Source: Andreprevotia lacus DSM 23236
Lineage (GTDB): Bacteria; Pseudomonadota; Gammaproteobacteria; Burkholderiales; Chitinibacteraceae
Direction: 5' to 3'
Assembly: GCF_900176275.1 (NCBI RefSeq)
Contig: NZ_FWXD01000003.1
Coordinates: forward strand, 62,001 to 126,000
DNA: 64,000 nucleotides
Position numbers and translations under genes: made by a program. Below the pieces are notes generated by a model, which ran no database searches, had not been told where the DNA came from, and saw only the letters and a list, made by a program, of their open reading frames with translations. Shown one piece after another: positions 50,653 to 59,284 of this stretch (its first letter is position 1; the number at the start of each line of letters is the position of its first letter).

Positions 50653-52035
50653 GTGAACAAAGCACCTTTTTCCGCACTCGGCTTGCTGCCGGACTTTCTG
50701 GCCAACCTGGACAGCCTGGGCTATCTGCAGATGACGCCCATCCAGGCCCGGAGCCTGCCCATCATCCTCGACGGGCATGACCTGATCGCCCAGGCCAAGA
50801 CCGGCAGCGGCAAGACGGCCGCGTTCGGCATCGGCATCCTGTCGCATGTCAACCCGCGCTTTTTCGGCATCCAGGCCTTGGTGCTGTGCCCCACGCGCGA
50901 GCTGGCAGACCAGGTGGCCAAGGAGCTACGCCGGCTGGCGCGCCACATCGACAACGTGAAAATCCTCAGCCTGTGCGGCGGCTCGCCCATGGGGCCGCAG
51001 ATTGCCTCGCTGGAGCACGGCGCGCACATCGTCGTCGGCACGCCGGGCCGCATCCGCGATCATCTGGGCCGTGGCAGCATCGTGCTCAACACCATCAGCA
51101 CGCTGGTGCTGGATGAAGCCGACCGCATGGTGGACATGGGTTTCTACGACGATATCGCCGGCATCGTCAGTGCCTGCCCCAAACGCCGGCAGACACTGCT
51201 GTTCTCGGCCACCTACCCGGATACCATACGCAAGGAAAGTGCACGCTTCCTGAAAAGCCCGGTCGAGATCAAGGTCGAGTCGCTGCACGACGCCAGCCGC
51301 ATCGAACAACGCTTTTATGAAATCGACGACGCCGAGCGCAACGCCACCGTCGGCCTGCTGCTTGATCATTACCGGCCGCAATCGGCGCTGGCGTTCTGCA
51401 ATACCAAGATCCACTGCCGCGAGCTGGTGGCCGAGCTGCAGGCGCAAGGCTTTGCCGCGCTGGCGCTGTATGGCGATCTGGAGCAGCGCGACCGCGACGA
51501 AATCCTGATCCGCTTCGCCAATCGCAGTTGCTCGGTGCTGGTGGCCACCGACGTGGCCGCGCGCGGTCTCGACATCAGCACGCTCGACGTGGTGATCAAC
51601 GTCGATGTCTCGCGCGATACCGAGGTGCACATCCACCGCATCGGCCGCACCGGCCGGGGCGAGGACAAGGGCATGGCGCTCAGCCTGGCGTCGCCCGGCG
51701 ACAAGAAATGGGTAAAGCTGATCGAGGAATACCAGGGAGGGCCGGTGCGCTGGTTCGGGCTGGACACGCTCACCCCGGGCGCGGCCGCGCGCGAGCCGGC
51801 GATGGTGACCTTGTGCATTGCCGGCGGCAAGAAGGACAAGCTGCGCCCTGGCGACATCCTTGGCGCGCTGACCGGCGAGGTCGGCCTGACCGGCGACAGT
51901 ATCGGCAAGATCAATATCGCCGAGTTCCTGAGCTATGTGGCGCTCGACCGCCGCGTGGCACGCCAGGCGCTGCAACGGCTGGCCGAGAGCAACATCAAGG
52001 GCAAGCGCTACAAGGTTCGATTGATCGAGGATTGA
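50653..52035 (+). CDS. dbpA: ATP-dependent RNA helicase DbpA
   Basis: DbpA is a DEAD-box helicase that acts on hairpin 92 of 23S rRNA during 50S assembly. The 460-residue protein has the Q motif region GYLQMTPIQARSLP, AQAKTGSGKT, PTRELA, DEAD (LVLDEADRMVDMGF), SATYP, and HRIGRTGR. The C-terminal DbpA RNA-binding domain (about 385-460, KKDKLRPGDILGALTGEVGL) sets it apart from other DEAD-box proteins. The start codon is GTG at 50653. Confidence 0.95.
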   Translation: MNKAPFSALGLLPDFLANLDSLGYLQMTPIQARSLPIILDGHDLIAQAKTGSGKTAAFGIGILSHVNPRFFGIQALVLCPTRELADQVAKELRRLARHIDNVKILSLCGGSPMGPQIASLEHGAHIVVGTPGRIRDHLGRGSIVLNTISTLVLDEADRMVDMGFYDDIAGIVSACPKRRQTLLFSATYPDTIRKESARFLKSPVEIKVESLHDASRIEQRFYEIDDAERNATVGLLLDHYRPQSALAFCNTKIHCRELVAELQAQGFAALALYGDLEQRDRDEILIRFANRSCSVLVATDVAARGLDISTLDVVINVDVSRDTEVHIHRIGRTGRGEDKGMALSLASPGDKKWVKLIEEYQGGPVRWFGLDTLTPGAAAREPAMVTLCIAGGKKDKLRPGDILGALTGEVGLTGDSIGKINIAEFLSYVALDRRVARQALQRLAESNIKGKRYKVRLIED

Positions 52036-52047
52036 TCGCCAAACAGA

Positions 52048-52074
52048 AACACCGGCCAAGGCCGGTGTTTTTTT
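52048..52074 (+). terminator. Terminator after dbpA
   Basis: A 10-bp stem, AACACCGGCC / GGCCGGTGTT, with a 2-base core loop is followed by TTTTT, 13 bases after the dbpA stop. Confidence 0.93.
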
Positions 52075-52090
52075 GTGCCAAGCACGTGCT

Positions 52091-52294
52091 TCAGTGCAAA
52101 TAGTCTTCGCTGCGCCGCCCCACCGAGCTGCGCCGCTCGTTGCCGTTCAACAGCAGGTTGGCCCAGTGCCAGAACTCGTCGTCCGAGTCGGGCAGCACGC
52201 GCCGGTCGGCTGCACGCCGTTCGAATTGCGAATCGGCAGTCAGCGGTTCAAGCATATGGGGCTGTGCCCCGTGCAAGATTGCATGTTTTTCCAT
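52091..52294 (-). CDS. Small hypothetical protein, 67 aa
   Basis: I do not recognise it. It starts MEKHAILHGAQPH, has a basic stretch QFERRAADRRV, an acidic DSDDEFWHWANLLLNG and ends RRSSVGRRSEDYLH. GGAG lies 6 bases before the ATG, which supports translation. It faces the dbpA terminator. It has no domain I can name, so coding status is moderate. Confidence 0.5.
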   Translation of the reverse strand: MEKHAILHGAQPHMLEPLTADSQFERRAADRRVLPDSDDEFWHWANLLLNGNERRSSVGRRSEDYLH

Positions 52295-52535
52295 CACAGG
52301 CTCCAAGATCGGCCAGCAGGCGCGATCAGCGCAACATGCCGGCAGTCACACACGACGGCGCCCGGTCGGCGCCCAACTGGTTTGGTCCATCGACCTCCCC
52401 GCGACCAGGATCGCAGTGCGGCCCGGCCGTTGGTGCCGTGATCGCGGCACCGTATCTTGTCCCGACCCAGTGTAGTCCTGCGCCACCCCAGTGCCGAAAC
52501 CGTGCAGACCAGCGGTACCTGGTGTAAGGCGCACA

Positions 52536-52563
52536 TAAAAAAACGCCCCTTGCGGGGCGTTTT
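52536..52563 (-). terminator. Terminator after infA
   Basis: On the minus strand, ACGCCCC / GGGGCGT forms a 7-bp stem with a TTGC-type loop and is followed by a run of seven T. It ends the infA transcript. The rest of 52295-52584 holds nothing else I can support. Confidence 0.9.
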
Positions 52564-52584
52564 CCTGACGATGCGGGCAGCCCA

Positions 52585-52824
52585 TCAGGCTGCAGGTGCA
52601 CGCTCGTCCTTGTGGCGGAAGCTCACCCGGCCCTTGGTCAGGTCGTACGGCGACATTTCCACTGTCACACGGTCGCCTTCCAGTACACGGATGCGGTGCT
52701 TCTTCATCTTGCCCGAGATATAGGCATTGATCTCGACGCCATTGCTCAACTTAACGCGAAAACGCGAATCGGGCAGCAGTTCGGTAACGACGCCCTCAAA
52801 TTCGATCAGGTCTTCCTTTGCCAT
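52585..52824 (-). CDS. infA: Translation initiation factor IF-1 (tailed form)
   Basis: IF-1 binds the 30S A site. The 79-residue protein has the S1-like fold with [37 protein letters not shown] and [13 protein letters not shown]. It differs from the usual 72-residue IF-1 by a C-terminal HKDERAPAA tail and by a location away from ribosomal protein genes. Several betaproteobacteria have a second infA of this type. AGGAG lies 7 bases upstream of the ATG. It is divergent from the adjacent csp gene. Confidence 0.94.
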   Translation of the reverse strand: MAKEDLIEFEGVVTELLPDSRFRVKLSNGVEINAYISGKMKKHRIRVLEGDRVTVEMSPYDLTKGRVSFRHKDERAPAA

Positions 52825-53292
52825 ACGGCTACTCCTGCAGGAAATGCCAACAACGTGGCGCCCCGCGCTGCAGCAACAACGCGGGGGTGCAACAAAACCG
52901 GCTACAGGCACGCAGGAAAATGGCGGCGGTGCAGGAAAGGTTCGATGCGGGTGGGGTTGCGGCCGCCTTCTGGCCGTGTAGCCGCAACACGGATGATCAG
53001 CCTGGCCGGGTGATATGCAAACACGGCCCAGGTGACTGGTTTAGCCCTCTATTCTAGCGTGCCTTGGCTGCCACCGCAGCGGAAAGATCACAAAACGCAG
53101 CTGACACGCCGCAGCTTATTTAAGAAAAAGCTTGCGCAGCCGCCAAAACATGCGTAAAAAGATCAGCGCAGGATTTATCAAGCCGTGAAGTTGCGGTGTT
53201 CGTTGTAGCGACTACCTCGTTTTGCCAATTCCCTTGATTGTCATGCACCGGCTAATCCCCGTTTTTTTCATTTTTCATTCAAAGGAAATACC
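52825..53292. promoter_or_regulatory. 468-bp infA-csp intergenic region
   Basis: There is no credible coding sequence here. It carries the divergent promoters of infA and csp. The csp side has a probable long 5' leader of about 130 nt downstream of a putative promoter (53132-53160). Long structured leaders are typical of cold-shock genes and can act as RNA thermosensors; no specific structure was determined here. Confidence 0.5.
53132..53160 (+). promoter_or_regulatory. Putative csp promoter
   Basis: TTGCGC (53132-53137) and TAAAAA (53155-53160) are 17 bases apart. Transcription would start near 53166, giving a leader of about 127 nt before the ATG. Confidence 0.4.
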
Positions 53293-53496
53293 ATGGCTAA
53301 CGGTACCGTTAAGTGGTTCAACGACGCTAAGGGCTTCGGCTTCATCACTCCGGACGAAGGCGGCGACGACCTGTTCGCGCACTTCTCGCAAATCATGTCC
53401 AATGGCTTCAAGAGCCTGGCTGAAGGCCAACGCGTGACTTTCGACGTCACCACTGGCCCGAAGGGCAAGCAAGCTTCCAACATCAAGGCTGCCTGA
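53293..53496 (+). CDS. Cold-shock protein (CspA family)
   Basis: This 67-residue single-strand nucleic acid chaperone of the CspA family has the RNP1 motif KGFGFI and the RNP2 motif DLFAHF; the start GTVKWFND and QRVTFDV fit the family. AAAGGAAA lies upstream of the ATG, and a terminator follows. It belongs to the family with mRNA-melting and antitermination roles, and cold induction is likely. It is next to infA, another translation factor gene. Confidence 0.97.
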   Translation: MANGTVKWFNDAKGFGFITPDEGGDDLFAHFSQIMSNGFKSLAEGQRVTFDVTTGPKGKQASNIKAA

Positions 53497-53521
53497 TCGG
53501 CCCTTGCGTTGAGCTAGAAAA

Positions 53522-53547
53522 AACCCGGCAACTGCCGGGTTTTTTTA
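53522..53547 (+). terminator. Terminator after csp gene
   Basis: A 9-bp stem, AACCCGGCA / TGCCGGGTT, with a 2-base core loop is followed by a run of T. Confidence 0.92.
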
Positions 53548-53569
53548 CGTCTGTCGTTTTTGCGCTGCC

Positions 53570-53848
53570 TCACGTACCACGGGCAGCACGACGCAGTGCC
53601 TTGGCGGTCGTCACCGCTGCCTGCGCCTGGGCGCGGTCACCGCGCAGGGCGGCCACCACCTCGTCGACCCCCACCGGGCTGAAGCGCCCCGCCCACTCAC
53701 CCGCCGGGCGTACCCAGATGCCACGTTCGAACGGCCACAGGTGCTCGTAGACCACCACGGGGCTCAGATCCTCGCTGTGGCGCGCGTCGGCAATCCAGCG
53801 GTAGTAGCCACCATCAACGTGGCGAAAATACGATGCGTTCGGGTCCAT
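53570..53848 (-). CDS. DUF1653 domain protein
   Basis: This 92-residue protein has the DUF1653 pattern YFRHVDGGYYRWIADARHSEDLSPVVVYEHLWPFERGIWVRP, typical of the family (RHYKGGxY...ARHSExxEPxVVY...LWVRP). The family is small, widely found and of unknown function. GGAG lies 6 bases before the chosen ATG. The C-terminus is Ala/Arg-rich. It is divergent from rarD. Confidence 0.85.
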   Translation of the reverse strand: MDPNASYFRHVDGGYYRWIADARHSEDLSPVVVYEHLWPFERGIWVRPAGEWAGRFSPVGVDEVVAALRGDRAQAQAAVTTAKALRRAARGT

Positions 53849-53997
53849 GTGCAGCTCCGGCAAAAGCGCTAGTGTAGAGCGCCCAACAAATCCCTGCTGG
53901 CTGTGTTGCACGCCTGCCGCCCGCACCGCGGGCAAACTGGCGGGCATCGCGGAAAGCCAGCACAGCCAGCAGACGTACCCGCCTGCTAGCATCGGGT

Positions 53998-54909
53998 ATG
54001 TCTGCTGCTCATTCCCATTTGCTGTCCGGCCGTGGCGTCCTGCTGTCGGTCACGGCCTCGTGCGTGTTTGCCGCGCTGGGCTGGTACACCGTTCTGCTCA
54101 CTCCGCTGGCCGGGATCGATATCTACGCCTGGCGTGTGGTGTGGACCGTGCCGGCCATGCTGCTGGTGCTGGCGCTGCTGCGCCATGGCCCACGCCTGCG
54201 CACCATGCTGGGCCGGTTGCGGCACGAAAAACGCCTGTGGCTGGCGCTGCCGGTGTGCGCCCTGCTGCTGGCCATCCAGCAATGGCTGTTCATGTGGGCA
54301 CCGCTGGAAGGCCGCCTGCTGGAAGTCTCACTCGGCTATTTCCTGCTGCCGCTGGTCATGGTGCTGGTCGGGCGCGTGTTCTACCACGAGCGGCTGTCAC
54401 GGCTGCAATGGCTAGCCGTGGCGTTCGCGCTGGCCGGGGTATTGCACGAACTATGGCTGACGCGCGCGTTCTCGTGGGTCACCCTGCTGACCGCACTGGG
54501 CTATCCGCCCTATCTGATGCTGCGCCGCCATGTACAGCTGGAAGCGGTCAGCGGCTTTTTGCTGGAAACCCTGCTCATCCTGCCGTGGGCAGCCTGGCAC
54601 CTGGCCAGCCATCCGCTCGCCACCAGTGCACTCACGCTCAAGCCCATGCTGTGGCTACTGCTGCCGGGGCTGGGCGCCTTGACCGCGTGGGCGTTTGCCA
54701 GCTATCTGGCCGCCAGCAGGCTGTTGCCGATGAGCTTGCTGGGCATCCTCGGCTACGTGGAGCCGGCGCTGCTGTTCATCATTTCGGTAGCCTTCCTGCA
54801 CGAGCCCTTCAGTGCCAGCGGGCTGGGCACCTACGTGCCGATCTGGATCGCCATCGTGCTGACCTGCAGCCAGAGTGCCTTGCAGCTACGACGTCAGTTG
54901 CGTTCATAA
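53998..54909 (+). CDS. rarD: EamA family transporter RarD
   Basis: RarD is a 10-helix drug/metabolite transporter superfamily protein. The 303-residue protein starts HLLSGRGVLLSVTASCVFAALGWYTVLLTPLAGIDIYAWRV, with the RarD-typical WRVVWTVPAML and FASYLAASRLLPMSLLGILGYVEPALLF. Its substrate is uncertain (chloramphenicol in Pseudomonas RarD-like). The end overlaps the convergent Stealth gene by 16 bases. Confidence 0.9.
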   Translation: MSAAHSHLLSGRGVLLSVTASCVFAALGWYTVLLTPLAGIDIYAWRVVWTVPAMLLVLALLRHGPRLRTMLGRLRHEKRLWLALPVCALLLAIQQWLFMWAPLEGRLLEVSLGYFLLPLVMVLVGRVFYHERLSRLQWLAVAFALAGVLHELWLTRAFSWVTLLTALGYPPYLMLRRHVQLEAVSGFLLETLLILPWAAWHLASHPLATSALTLKPMLWLLLPGLGALTAWAFASYLAASRLLPMSLLGILGYVEPALLFIISVAFLHEPFSASGLGTYVPIWIAIVLTCSQSALQLRRQLRS

Positions 54910-55856
54910 CGCGATGGCTCGGGCAGCAGGCGTGCCAGAGTTGCAGCAACGCGCTGCAACGCCGGGTCATCATCCGGCGCATCATCGCTGGTGTCGTTGA
55001 TGCAAAAGAACGGGATGGTGCCTAGGTCGCGCTCCAGCTGCGCAAATTGCCCGGCGGCATCGGCGTCACCGGTGCTCAGGTAACGCGGCGCAATCACGCG
55101 CTCGTCCGCCTGCCCTGTGGCCACCAGCCAGCGCAGATACAGGTCGGTCAGCACCGGCGGTACCCGCCAATCGCGGAAGGTGGTGCTGCGCACGCGGGCA
55201 AACAGCTCGGCGGCTTGTTCCTCCAGCGCAAACAGCGCGCTTTTCAGCATGCCACGCGGGATATGCGCATAGGGTGCCGGCACATGCTGATAGCCCGGCA
55301 CATGCTGCTGCAGCCAGTCCCGCGACCAGACAGCCGCATTCACCAGCGCGGTCTCGTGCGGCTGCAGCTCGGGGTAATCGGGCACCAGCGTGGCCTCGCG
55401 GTACACCACTGCGCCACGCGGGCCAAACAAGCTGGCAACGTCGAATGGCGCACCGAAAAACACATCGTCGTTGCAGTAGACAAAGCGCTCGCTCAAACCG
55501 GGAATGCGGTGCACATACGATTCGATATGCCCCGCATCGAACACCGGCAGCGCCTCAGCGGGCAGCAGCTCGCGGTGATCGATCACCGTCAGTTGCGCAT
55601 GCTCACCCAGCCAACCCGGCCGTTGCTGGTCGGTGACCAGATAAACCCGCCCGTGGTCCGGAAAAAAGCGTTCCAGCGCGCGCAGGCTGTAGCGCAGCTC
55701 GCCATTATCGCGATAGCGTCCAGCCACATTGCCATAGCGTGCCAATGCGGACGGATCATGCGCTGCACACCAGCGCGCCCACGCAGCGGCACGGCGTGCC
55801 TGCCAAGCCGGGTCGGCGCCGTTTACCCACAGATAGACTATGTCGATCGCTGCCAT
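54894..55856 (-). CDS. Stealth family sugar-phosphate transferase (capsule-type)
   Basis: This 320-residue protein has the four conserved Stealth regions: DIVYLWVNGADP (CR1), RYRDNGELRYSLRALERFFP (CR2) with RVYLVTDQQRPGWL, HIESYVHRIPGLSERFVYCNDDVFFG (CR3), and a later region with YLRWLVATG and FFCINDTSDD (CR4). Stealth proteins are hexose-1-phosphotransferases used in capsule or exopolysaccharide synthesis, and are related to GlcNAc-1-phosphotransferase. No other capsule gene is near, which is unusual. The start at 55856 has GGAAG upstream. Its end overlaps rarD convergently. Confidence 0.88.
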   Translation of the reverse strand: MAAIDIVYLWVNGADPAWQARRAAAWARWCAAHDPSALARYGNVAGRYRDNGELRYSLRALERFFPDHGRVYLVTDQQRPGWLGEHAQLTVIDHRELLPAEALPVFDAGHIESYVHRIPGLSERFVYCNDDVFFGAPFDVASLFGPRGAVVYREATLVPDYPELQPHETALVNAAVWSRDWLQQHVPGYQHVPAPYAHIPRGMLKSALFALEEQAAELFARVRSTTFRDWRVPPVLTDLYLRWLVATGQADERVIAPRYLSTGDADAAGQFAQLERDLGTIPFFCINDTSDDAPDDDPALQRVAATLARLLPEPSRYERN

Positions 55857-55927
55857 GCGCGCTTCCGCAATGCAAAACGGCATGATACGCGATGCCATTG
55901 GCGTGGCGCACCGGCGTGCGGCGCGAC

Positions 55928-56416
55928 CTACCCCGGCTTGCGCTTCGACACCCACATCGAAATCACCGCGCTGACCACCACCTGGTTGGCACGATCAAGC
56001 ACCTCGACCTGCACCGGCAGCTCGAAGCCACCGGCCCAATCCACCACCCCGTCGATGCGCGCCACGGCGCGCAAGTCGGTATCCGCTTTCTTCAGATACT
56101 GCACCGTCATGCCCTTGGGTATCCAGCGATGGCTGGCGGGAATGGTCACGTCGGTCATGCAGCCGGCAGCCAGCTCGGCCATATTGCACATGGCTATCGC
56201 ATGTACGGTGCCGATGTGGTTGCAGACTGCACGGCGCTTCTTGATGGTCAGCTCGCAATGGCCGGGGGCCAGCACGGTGAAACGCGGGGAGATCGAGCCG
56301 AAGTACGGTGCCTTCCAGCACACCAGGCGCGAAAACAGCCAGCGTCCGCCCGGTTTGCCATGCAGGCGTAGCCACAGACGCAAGAGCGGGGGCGTGGTGG
56401 AATGCGGTTCGGCCAT
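55928..56416 (-). CDS. DUF4442 hotdog-fold protein (thioesterase-like)
   Basis: This 162-residue protein has a hotdog fold like DUF4442 and PaaI-type thioesterases: NHIGTVHAIAMCNMAELAAG (central helix region) and SHRWIPKGMTVQYLKKADTDLRAVARI. Family members may hydrolyse acyl-CoA; the substrate is not known. It is separated from the Stealth gene by 71 bases on the same strand and is divergent from the YkgJ-type gene. Confidence 0.8.
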   Translation of the reverse strand: MAEPHSTTPPLLRLWLRLHGKPGGRWLFSRLVCWKAPYFGSISPRFTVLAPGHCELTIKKRRAVCNHIGTVHAIAMCNMAELAAGCMTDVTIPASHRWIPKGMTVQYLKKADTDLRAVARIDGVVDWAGGFELPVQVEVLDRANQVVVSAVISMWVSKRKPG

Positions 56417-56558
56417 GGTCGCTCCGTAGCGGCGTGAGTGTGCTGCAGTATGGCAAGCCGGCCATGCCCGCGCCGATCAGGCGCGTACGCAAGGTTGCCG
56501 TTTGAATTGTCATGTACCGTCGCCAGAATGGCTGCCATCGCATGCTCAGCCCTTGCCG

Positions 56559-56879
56559 ATGAGTGACGTTTGCCAGACCTGTGGCGCTTGTTGCGCCAGT
56601 TATCGCGTGTCTTTCTATTGGGGCGAGACCGATGCCGCACCCGGTGGCAGCGTGCCCGCCATGCTGACGGTGCCGGTATCGCCCCACCACGTGGCCATGC
56701 GTGGCACCGAGCAAAAACCGGTACACTGCGCCGCGTTGCAGGGCACGGTCGGCATCTCGGTCGGCTGCAGCATCTATGCGCTGCGCGCCAGCACCTGCCG
56801 CGAGTTTACTGCCGGTGACGAACGCTGCGCCGATGCACGCAGCCGGCACGGCCTGCCGCCACTCATGCGCCAGCGCTAG
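56559..56879 (+). CDS. YkgJ family Cys-cluster protein
   Basis: This 106-residue protein of the YkgJ/zinc- or iron-chelating Cys-cluster type has CQTCGACC at the start, a central HCAALQG and GCSIYALRASTCREF. The conserved Cys residues suggest metal or Fe-S binding, and the function is not known. The ATG at 56559 has no strong Shine-Dalgarno; a TTG at 56502 would add 19 residues. It is divergent from the DUF4442 gene. Confidence 0.85.
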   Translation: MSDVCQTCGACCASYRVSFYWGETDAAPGGSVPAMLTVPVSPHHVAMRGTEQKPVHCAALQGTVGISVGCSIYALRASTCREFTAGDERCADARSRHGLPPLMRQR

Positions 56880-57001
56880 AGCCCGTTGGCAGACGACCGC
56901 CGGTCCAGCGCCGGATGCAATCGTCATCCGGCTGCCAAACCAGCGGCGTATGCTGTTTCCATATTGATCCTCTGCCCCGGCAACGCGGGCCAGGAGCTGT
57001 G

Positions 57002-57910
57002 ATGCTTTCGTTTGTCGTCGCCGCGCTGATTGCCGGCGGCGCCCCCATCATCAACCCGGACGAACCGGCCGCACTGCGGCAGGACATGCAGGCTGCGGCT
57101 AGGCTGGAAAGCCGCGACCCGTGGGCCGCCGCCGTACGCTACTGCCGTGCGGCGCGCAGCGGCGTGACCGAGGCGCAATACCGGCTGGGCATCCTGTATG
57201 CGTTTGGCGCCGGCGTGCCCGAAGACCGCAAGGCAGCGGCCAGCCTGTTCTCGGTCGCCGCGCAGCAGGGCCATGCCGAGGCGCAGACCATGCTGGAAAC
57301 CATACGCTTCAGCAGCGATGCGTTGCCACCTTGCGTACTGGGCAATGTAGACCCGCCGCATGCGGTACTGCCGATTGCCGGCCTGGTCGATCTGCAGCAA
57401 ATCATCGACGGCCTGCCGCCGCGCAAACGCTGGGTGGCCGAAATGGTGGAGCGCATGGCCGGCTGGTACAACATCGACCCACGGCTGGCGCTGTCGATTG
57501 CCACCGTTGAATCACGCTTCGAGCCCAAGGCCCGCTCACAGGCCGAGGCCATGGGCGTGATGCAGCTGATCCCCGCTACGGCAGAGCGATTCAATGTGCG
57601 CGATGCCTATAACGCCAGCCAGAACATACGCGGCGGGCTACGCTACCTGCGCTGGTTGCTGGACCGCTATCGCGGCGATGTCGCACTGGCCGCCGCCGGC
57701 TATAACGCAGGCGAAAAGGCGGTCGACCGCCATCGCGGCATCCCGCCGTTCGATGAAACCCGCCAGTACGTGATCAAGGTGCACCAGCTTTACCCATATG
57801 CCATGCACGTGCCGGATGCCGGTCGCTGGGACGAGCCGCCGCCCTACTCCAGCCAGCTGTCACCATTGCCGAAAAAAGGCCGGGGCGCCCACAAGACGAC
57901 CCGGCCCTGA
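57002..57910 (+). CDS. Lytic transglycosylase with Sel1-like repeat
   Basis: This 302-residue murein hydrolase has a short hydrophobic N-terminus (FVVAALIAGGAP), a Sel1/TPR-like repeat (about 57-92) and a C-terminal SLT (goose-lysozyme-like) domain (about 145-270) with the catalytic Glu170 in IATVESRFEPKARSQAEAMGVMQLIP and GGLRYLRWLLDRYRGDVALAAAGYNAGE. It would cleave peptidoglycan with anhydro-MurNAc formation. AGGAG lies 6 bases upstream of the ATG at 57002. A Lys/Arg tail ends the protein. Confidence 0.9.
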   Translation: MLSFVVAALIAGGAPIINPDEPAALRQDMQAAARLESRDPWAAAVRYCRAARSGVTEAQYRLGILYAFGAGVPEDRKAAASLFSVAAQQGHAEAQTMLETIRFSSDALPPCVLGNVDPPHAVLPIAGLVDLQQIIDGLPPRKRWVAEMVERMAGWYNIDPRLALSIATVESRFEPKARSQAEAMGVMQLIPATAERFNVRDAYNASQNIRGGLRYLRWLLDRYRGDVALAAAGYNAGEKAVDRHRGIPPFDETRQYVIKVHQLYPYAMHVPDAGRWDEPPPYSSQLSPLPKKGRGAHKTTRP

Positions 57911-57923
57911 GGCAACAGCCTGA

Positions 57924-58469
57924 TCAGCTGCGGTTGTGCTCGATCCAGGCGGTGAACGCCTTCCAGTAGCTCGCCAGATAATCCAGCGTGGGCTGCGCGG
58001 TGATTTCGCCGTTTTCCAGCGACTGGCTCACATTCAGATAAGCCTCGGGCTGGCCCAGCACGCGCAGGTTGAGATAAGCCAGCACCTGGCGCAGGTGATG
58101 TTGCGCGCCAAAAGTGCCAATATTGCCGATCGATGCCCCCAGCACAGCGGCGGTCTTGCAATCCCACTTGCTCTGCCCATACGGACGCGATGCCCAGTCA
58201 ATGGCGTTCTTGAGCACGCCCGGAATCGAACGGTTGTATTCCGGCGTGATGAACAGAATGGCATCGGCCGCAGCCACTTGCTCGCGCAGCAACTTGACCA
58301 CGGCAGGCGGATCATTCTCAAGATCCTGGCTGAAGAAGGGCAAGGTCGAAATGTCGAACTGGCTCAGCTCGTAACCTGCCGGCGCCAGTTTCTGTAGTGC
58401 GCGAAATACGCTCTGGTTGATCGAATTGCTGCTGATACCGCCAACAATGGCCAAAACCCTGGTGCTCAT
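57924..58469 (-). CDS. NADPH-dependent FMN reductase (ArsH/ChrR-like)
   Basis: This 181-residue flavodoxin-like oxidoreductase has the GGISSNSINQSVFRAL phosphate-binding loop and the ITPEYNRSIPGVLKNAIDWASRP motif of the NADPH-dependent FMN reductase family (SsuE, ChrR). The substrate could be quinones, chromate or FMN. AAGGAG lies 7 bases upstream of the ATG. It runs in the same direction as the GST gene, 74 bases downstream of it, so both may respond to the adjacent MarR-type regulator. Confidence 0.9.
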   Translation of the reverse strand: MSTRVLAIVGGISSNSINQSVFRALQKLAPAGYELSQFDISTLPFFSQDLENDPPAVVKLLREQVAAADAILFITPEYNRSIPGVLKNAIDWASRPYGQSKWDCKTAAVLGASIGNIGTFGAQHHLRQVLAYLNLRVLGQPEAYLNVSQSLENGEITAQPTLDYLASYWKAFTAWIEHNRS

Positions 58470-58543
58470 GATGACTCCTTGGTGGGAAGAAACCTGCAAG
58501 CCGGTTTGTAGTGGGACTGCATGACAGCCGCGCTACAAGCAGG

Positions 58544-59221
58544 TCAGAACGTTGTCTGCTGCCAGGCCGGCAGCGCCTGCACACGCTGGAACCATGCCTG
58601 CAGATGGGCAAACTGCTGCAGCGGCATCCGGCCTTGTTCTTGATAGCCCAGCGCGGCGGCCAGCGCATACTCTGCCAGCGTTACTTGCTCACCCACCAGC
58701 CAGGTGCGCGTGGCCAGATGGTCATCCAGCACCTTGCCCAGGCGAACCGCATCGACCTCGGCACGCTGCACCACCACCGCATCCCGCTCGCCCATGCCCA
58801 GCATGCCTTTCATGCAGTTCTCCCATGCCAGCGCCCCCAGGGCGATAGACCAGTGCTGCGCACACCAGAACAGCCAGCGGTTCACATCCACCCGCGCTTG
58901 CAGTGTGGCGGGATAGAGCGTTTGGCCCGGGGTGAGGTCGCACAGGTATTGCATGATGGCGTACGACTCCCACAACACGAAGTCGCCATGCTCGAACACC
59001 GGAATCTTGCCATTGGGATTGCGCTGCAACAGCTTGGCACGCTCGTCCGGCAGGCTGATATTGCCCACCTCCACCAGCTCGACTGGCGCGCCAAGATGCA
59101 AGACCGTCATCACCGCGCGGCGCGCGCTGGCCGACATGGGATGGTGGTAGAGACGCATGGGCGCATCGACGGCCTGGGTGGATTCAAGGGTCAAGGCAAC
59201 AACGGGGCTGGGCTGGCTCAT
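58544..59221 (-). CDS. Glutathione S-transferase
   Basis: This 225-residue GST has the thioredoxin-like N-domain beginning at RLYHHPMSASARRAVMTVLHLGAP, with NPNGKIPVFEHGDFVLWESYAIMQYL (the cis-Pro and ES glutathione-binding motif). A C-terminal helical domain includes ALGALAWENCMKG and WLVGEQVTLAEYALAA. Its start is probably the ATG at 59221 (AAGGAG upstream); an internal ATG at the RLYHHP start is the alternative. It is divergent from a MarR gene, with palindromic operators between them. Confidence 0.9.
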   Translation of the reverse strand: MSQPSPVVALTLESTQAVDAPMRLYHHPMSASARRAVMTVLHLGAPVELVEVGNISLPDERAKLLQRNPNGKIPVFEHGDFVLWESYAIMQYLCDLTPGQTLYPATLQARVDVNRWLFWCAQHWSIALGALAWENCMKGMLGMGERDAVVVQRAEVDAVRLGKVLDDHLATRTWLVGEQVTLAEYALAAALGYQEQGRMPLQQFAHLQAWFQRVQALPAWQQTTF

Positions 59222-59265
59222 TTCAACACTCCTTGCTGGATTTGGTGGTTGCGGCTTGCGAATAC

Positions 59266-59279
59266 GACAGCATGCTGTC
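59266..59279. promoter_or_regulatory. Palindromic operator 1 (GST-marR intergenic)
   Basis: GACAGCATGCTGTC is a perfect 14-bp palindrome, 45 bases upstream of the GST start. It is a likely binding site for the MarR-type protein. Confidence 0.65.
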
Positions 59280-59284
59280 ATTTG

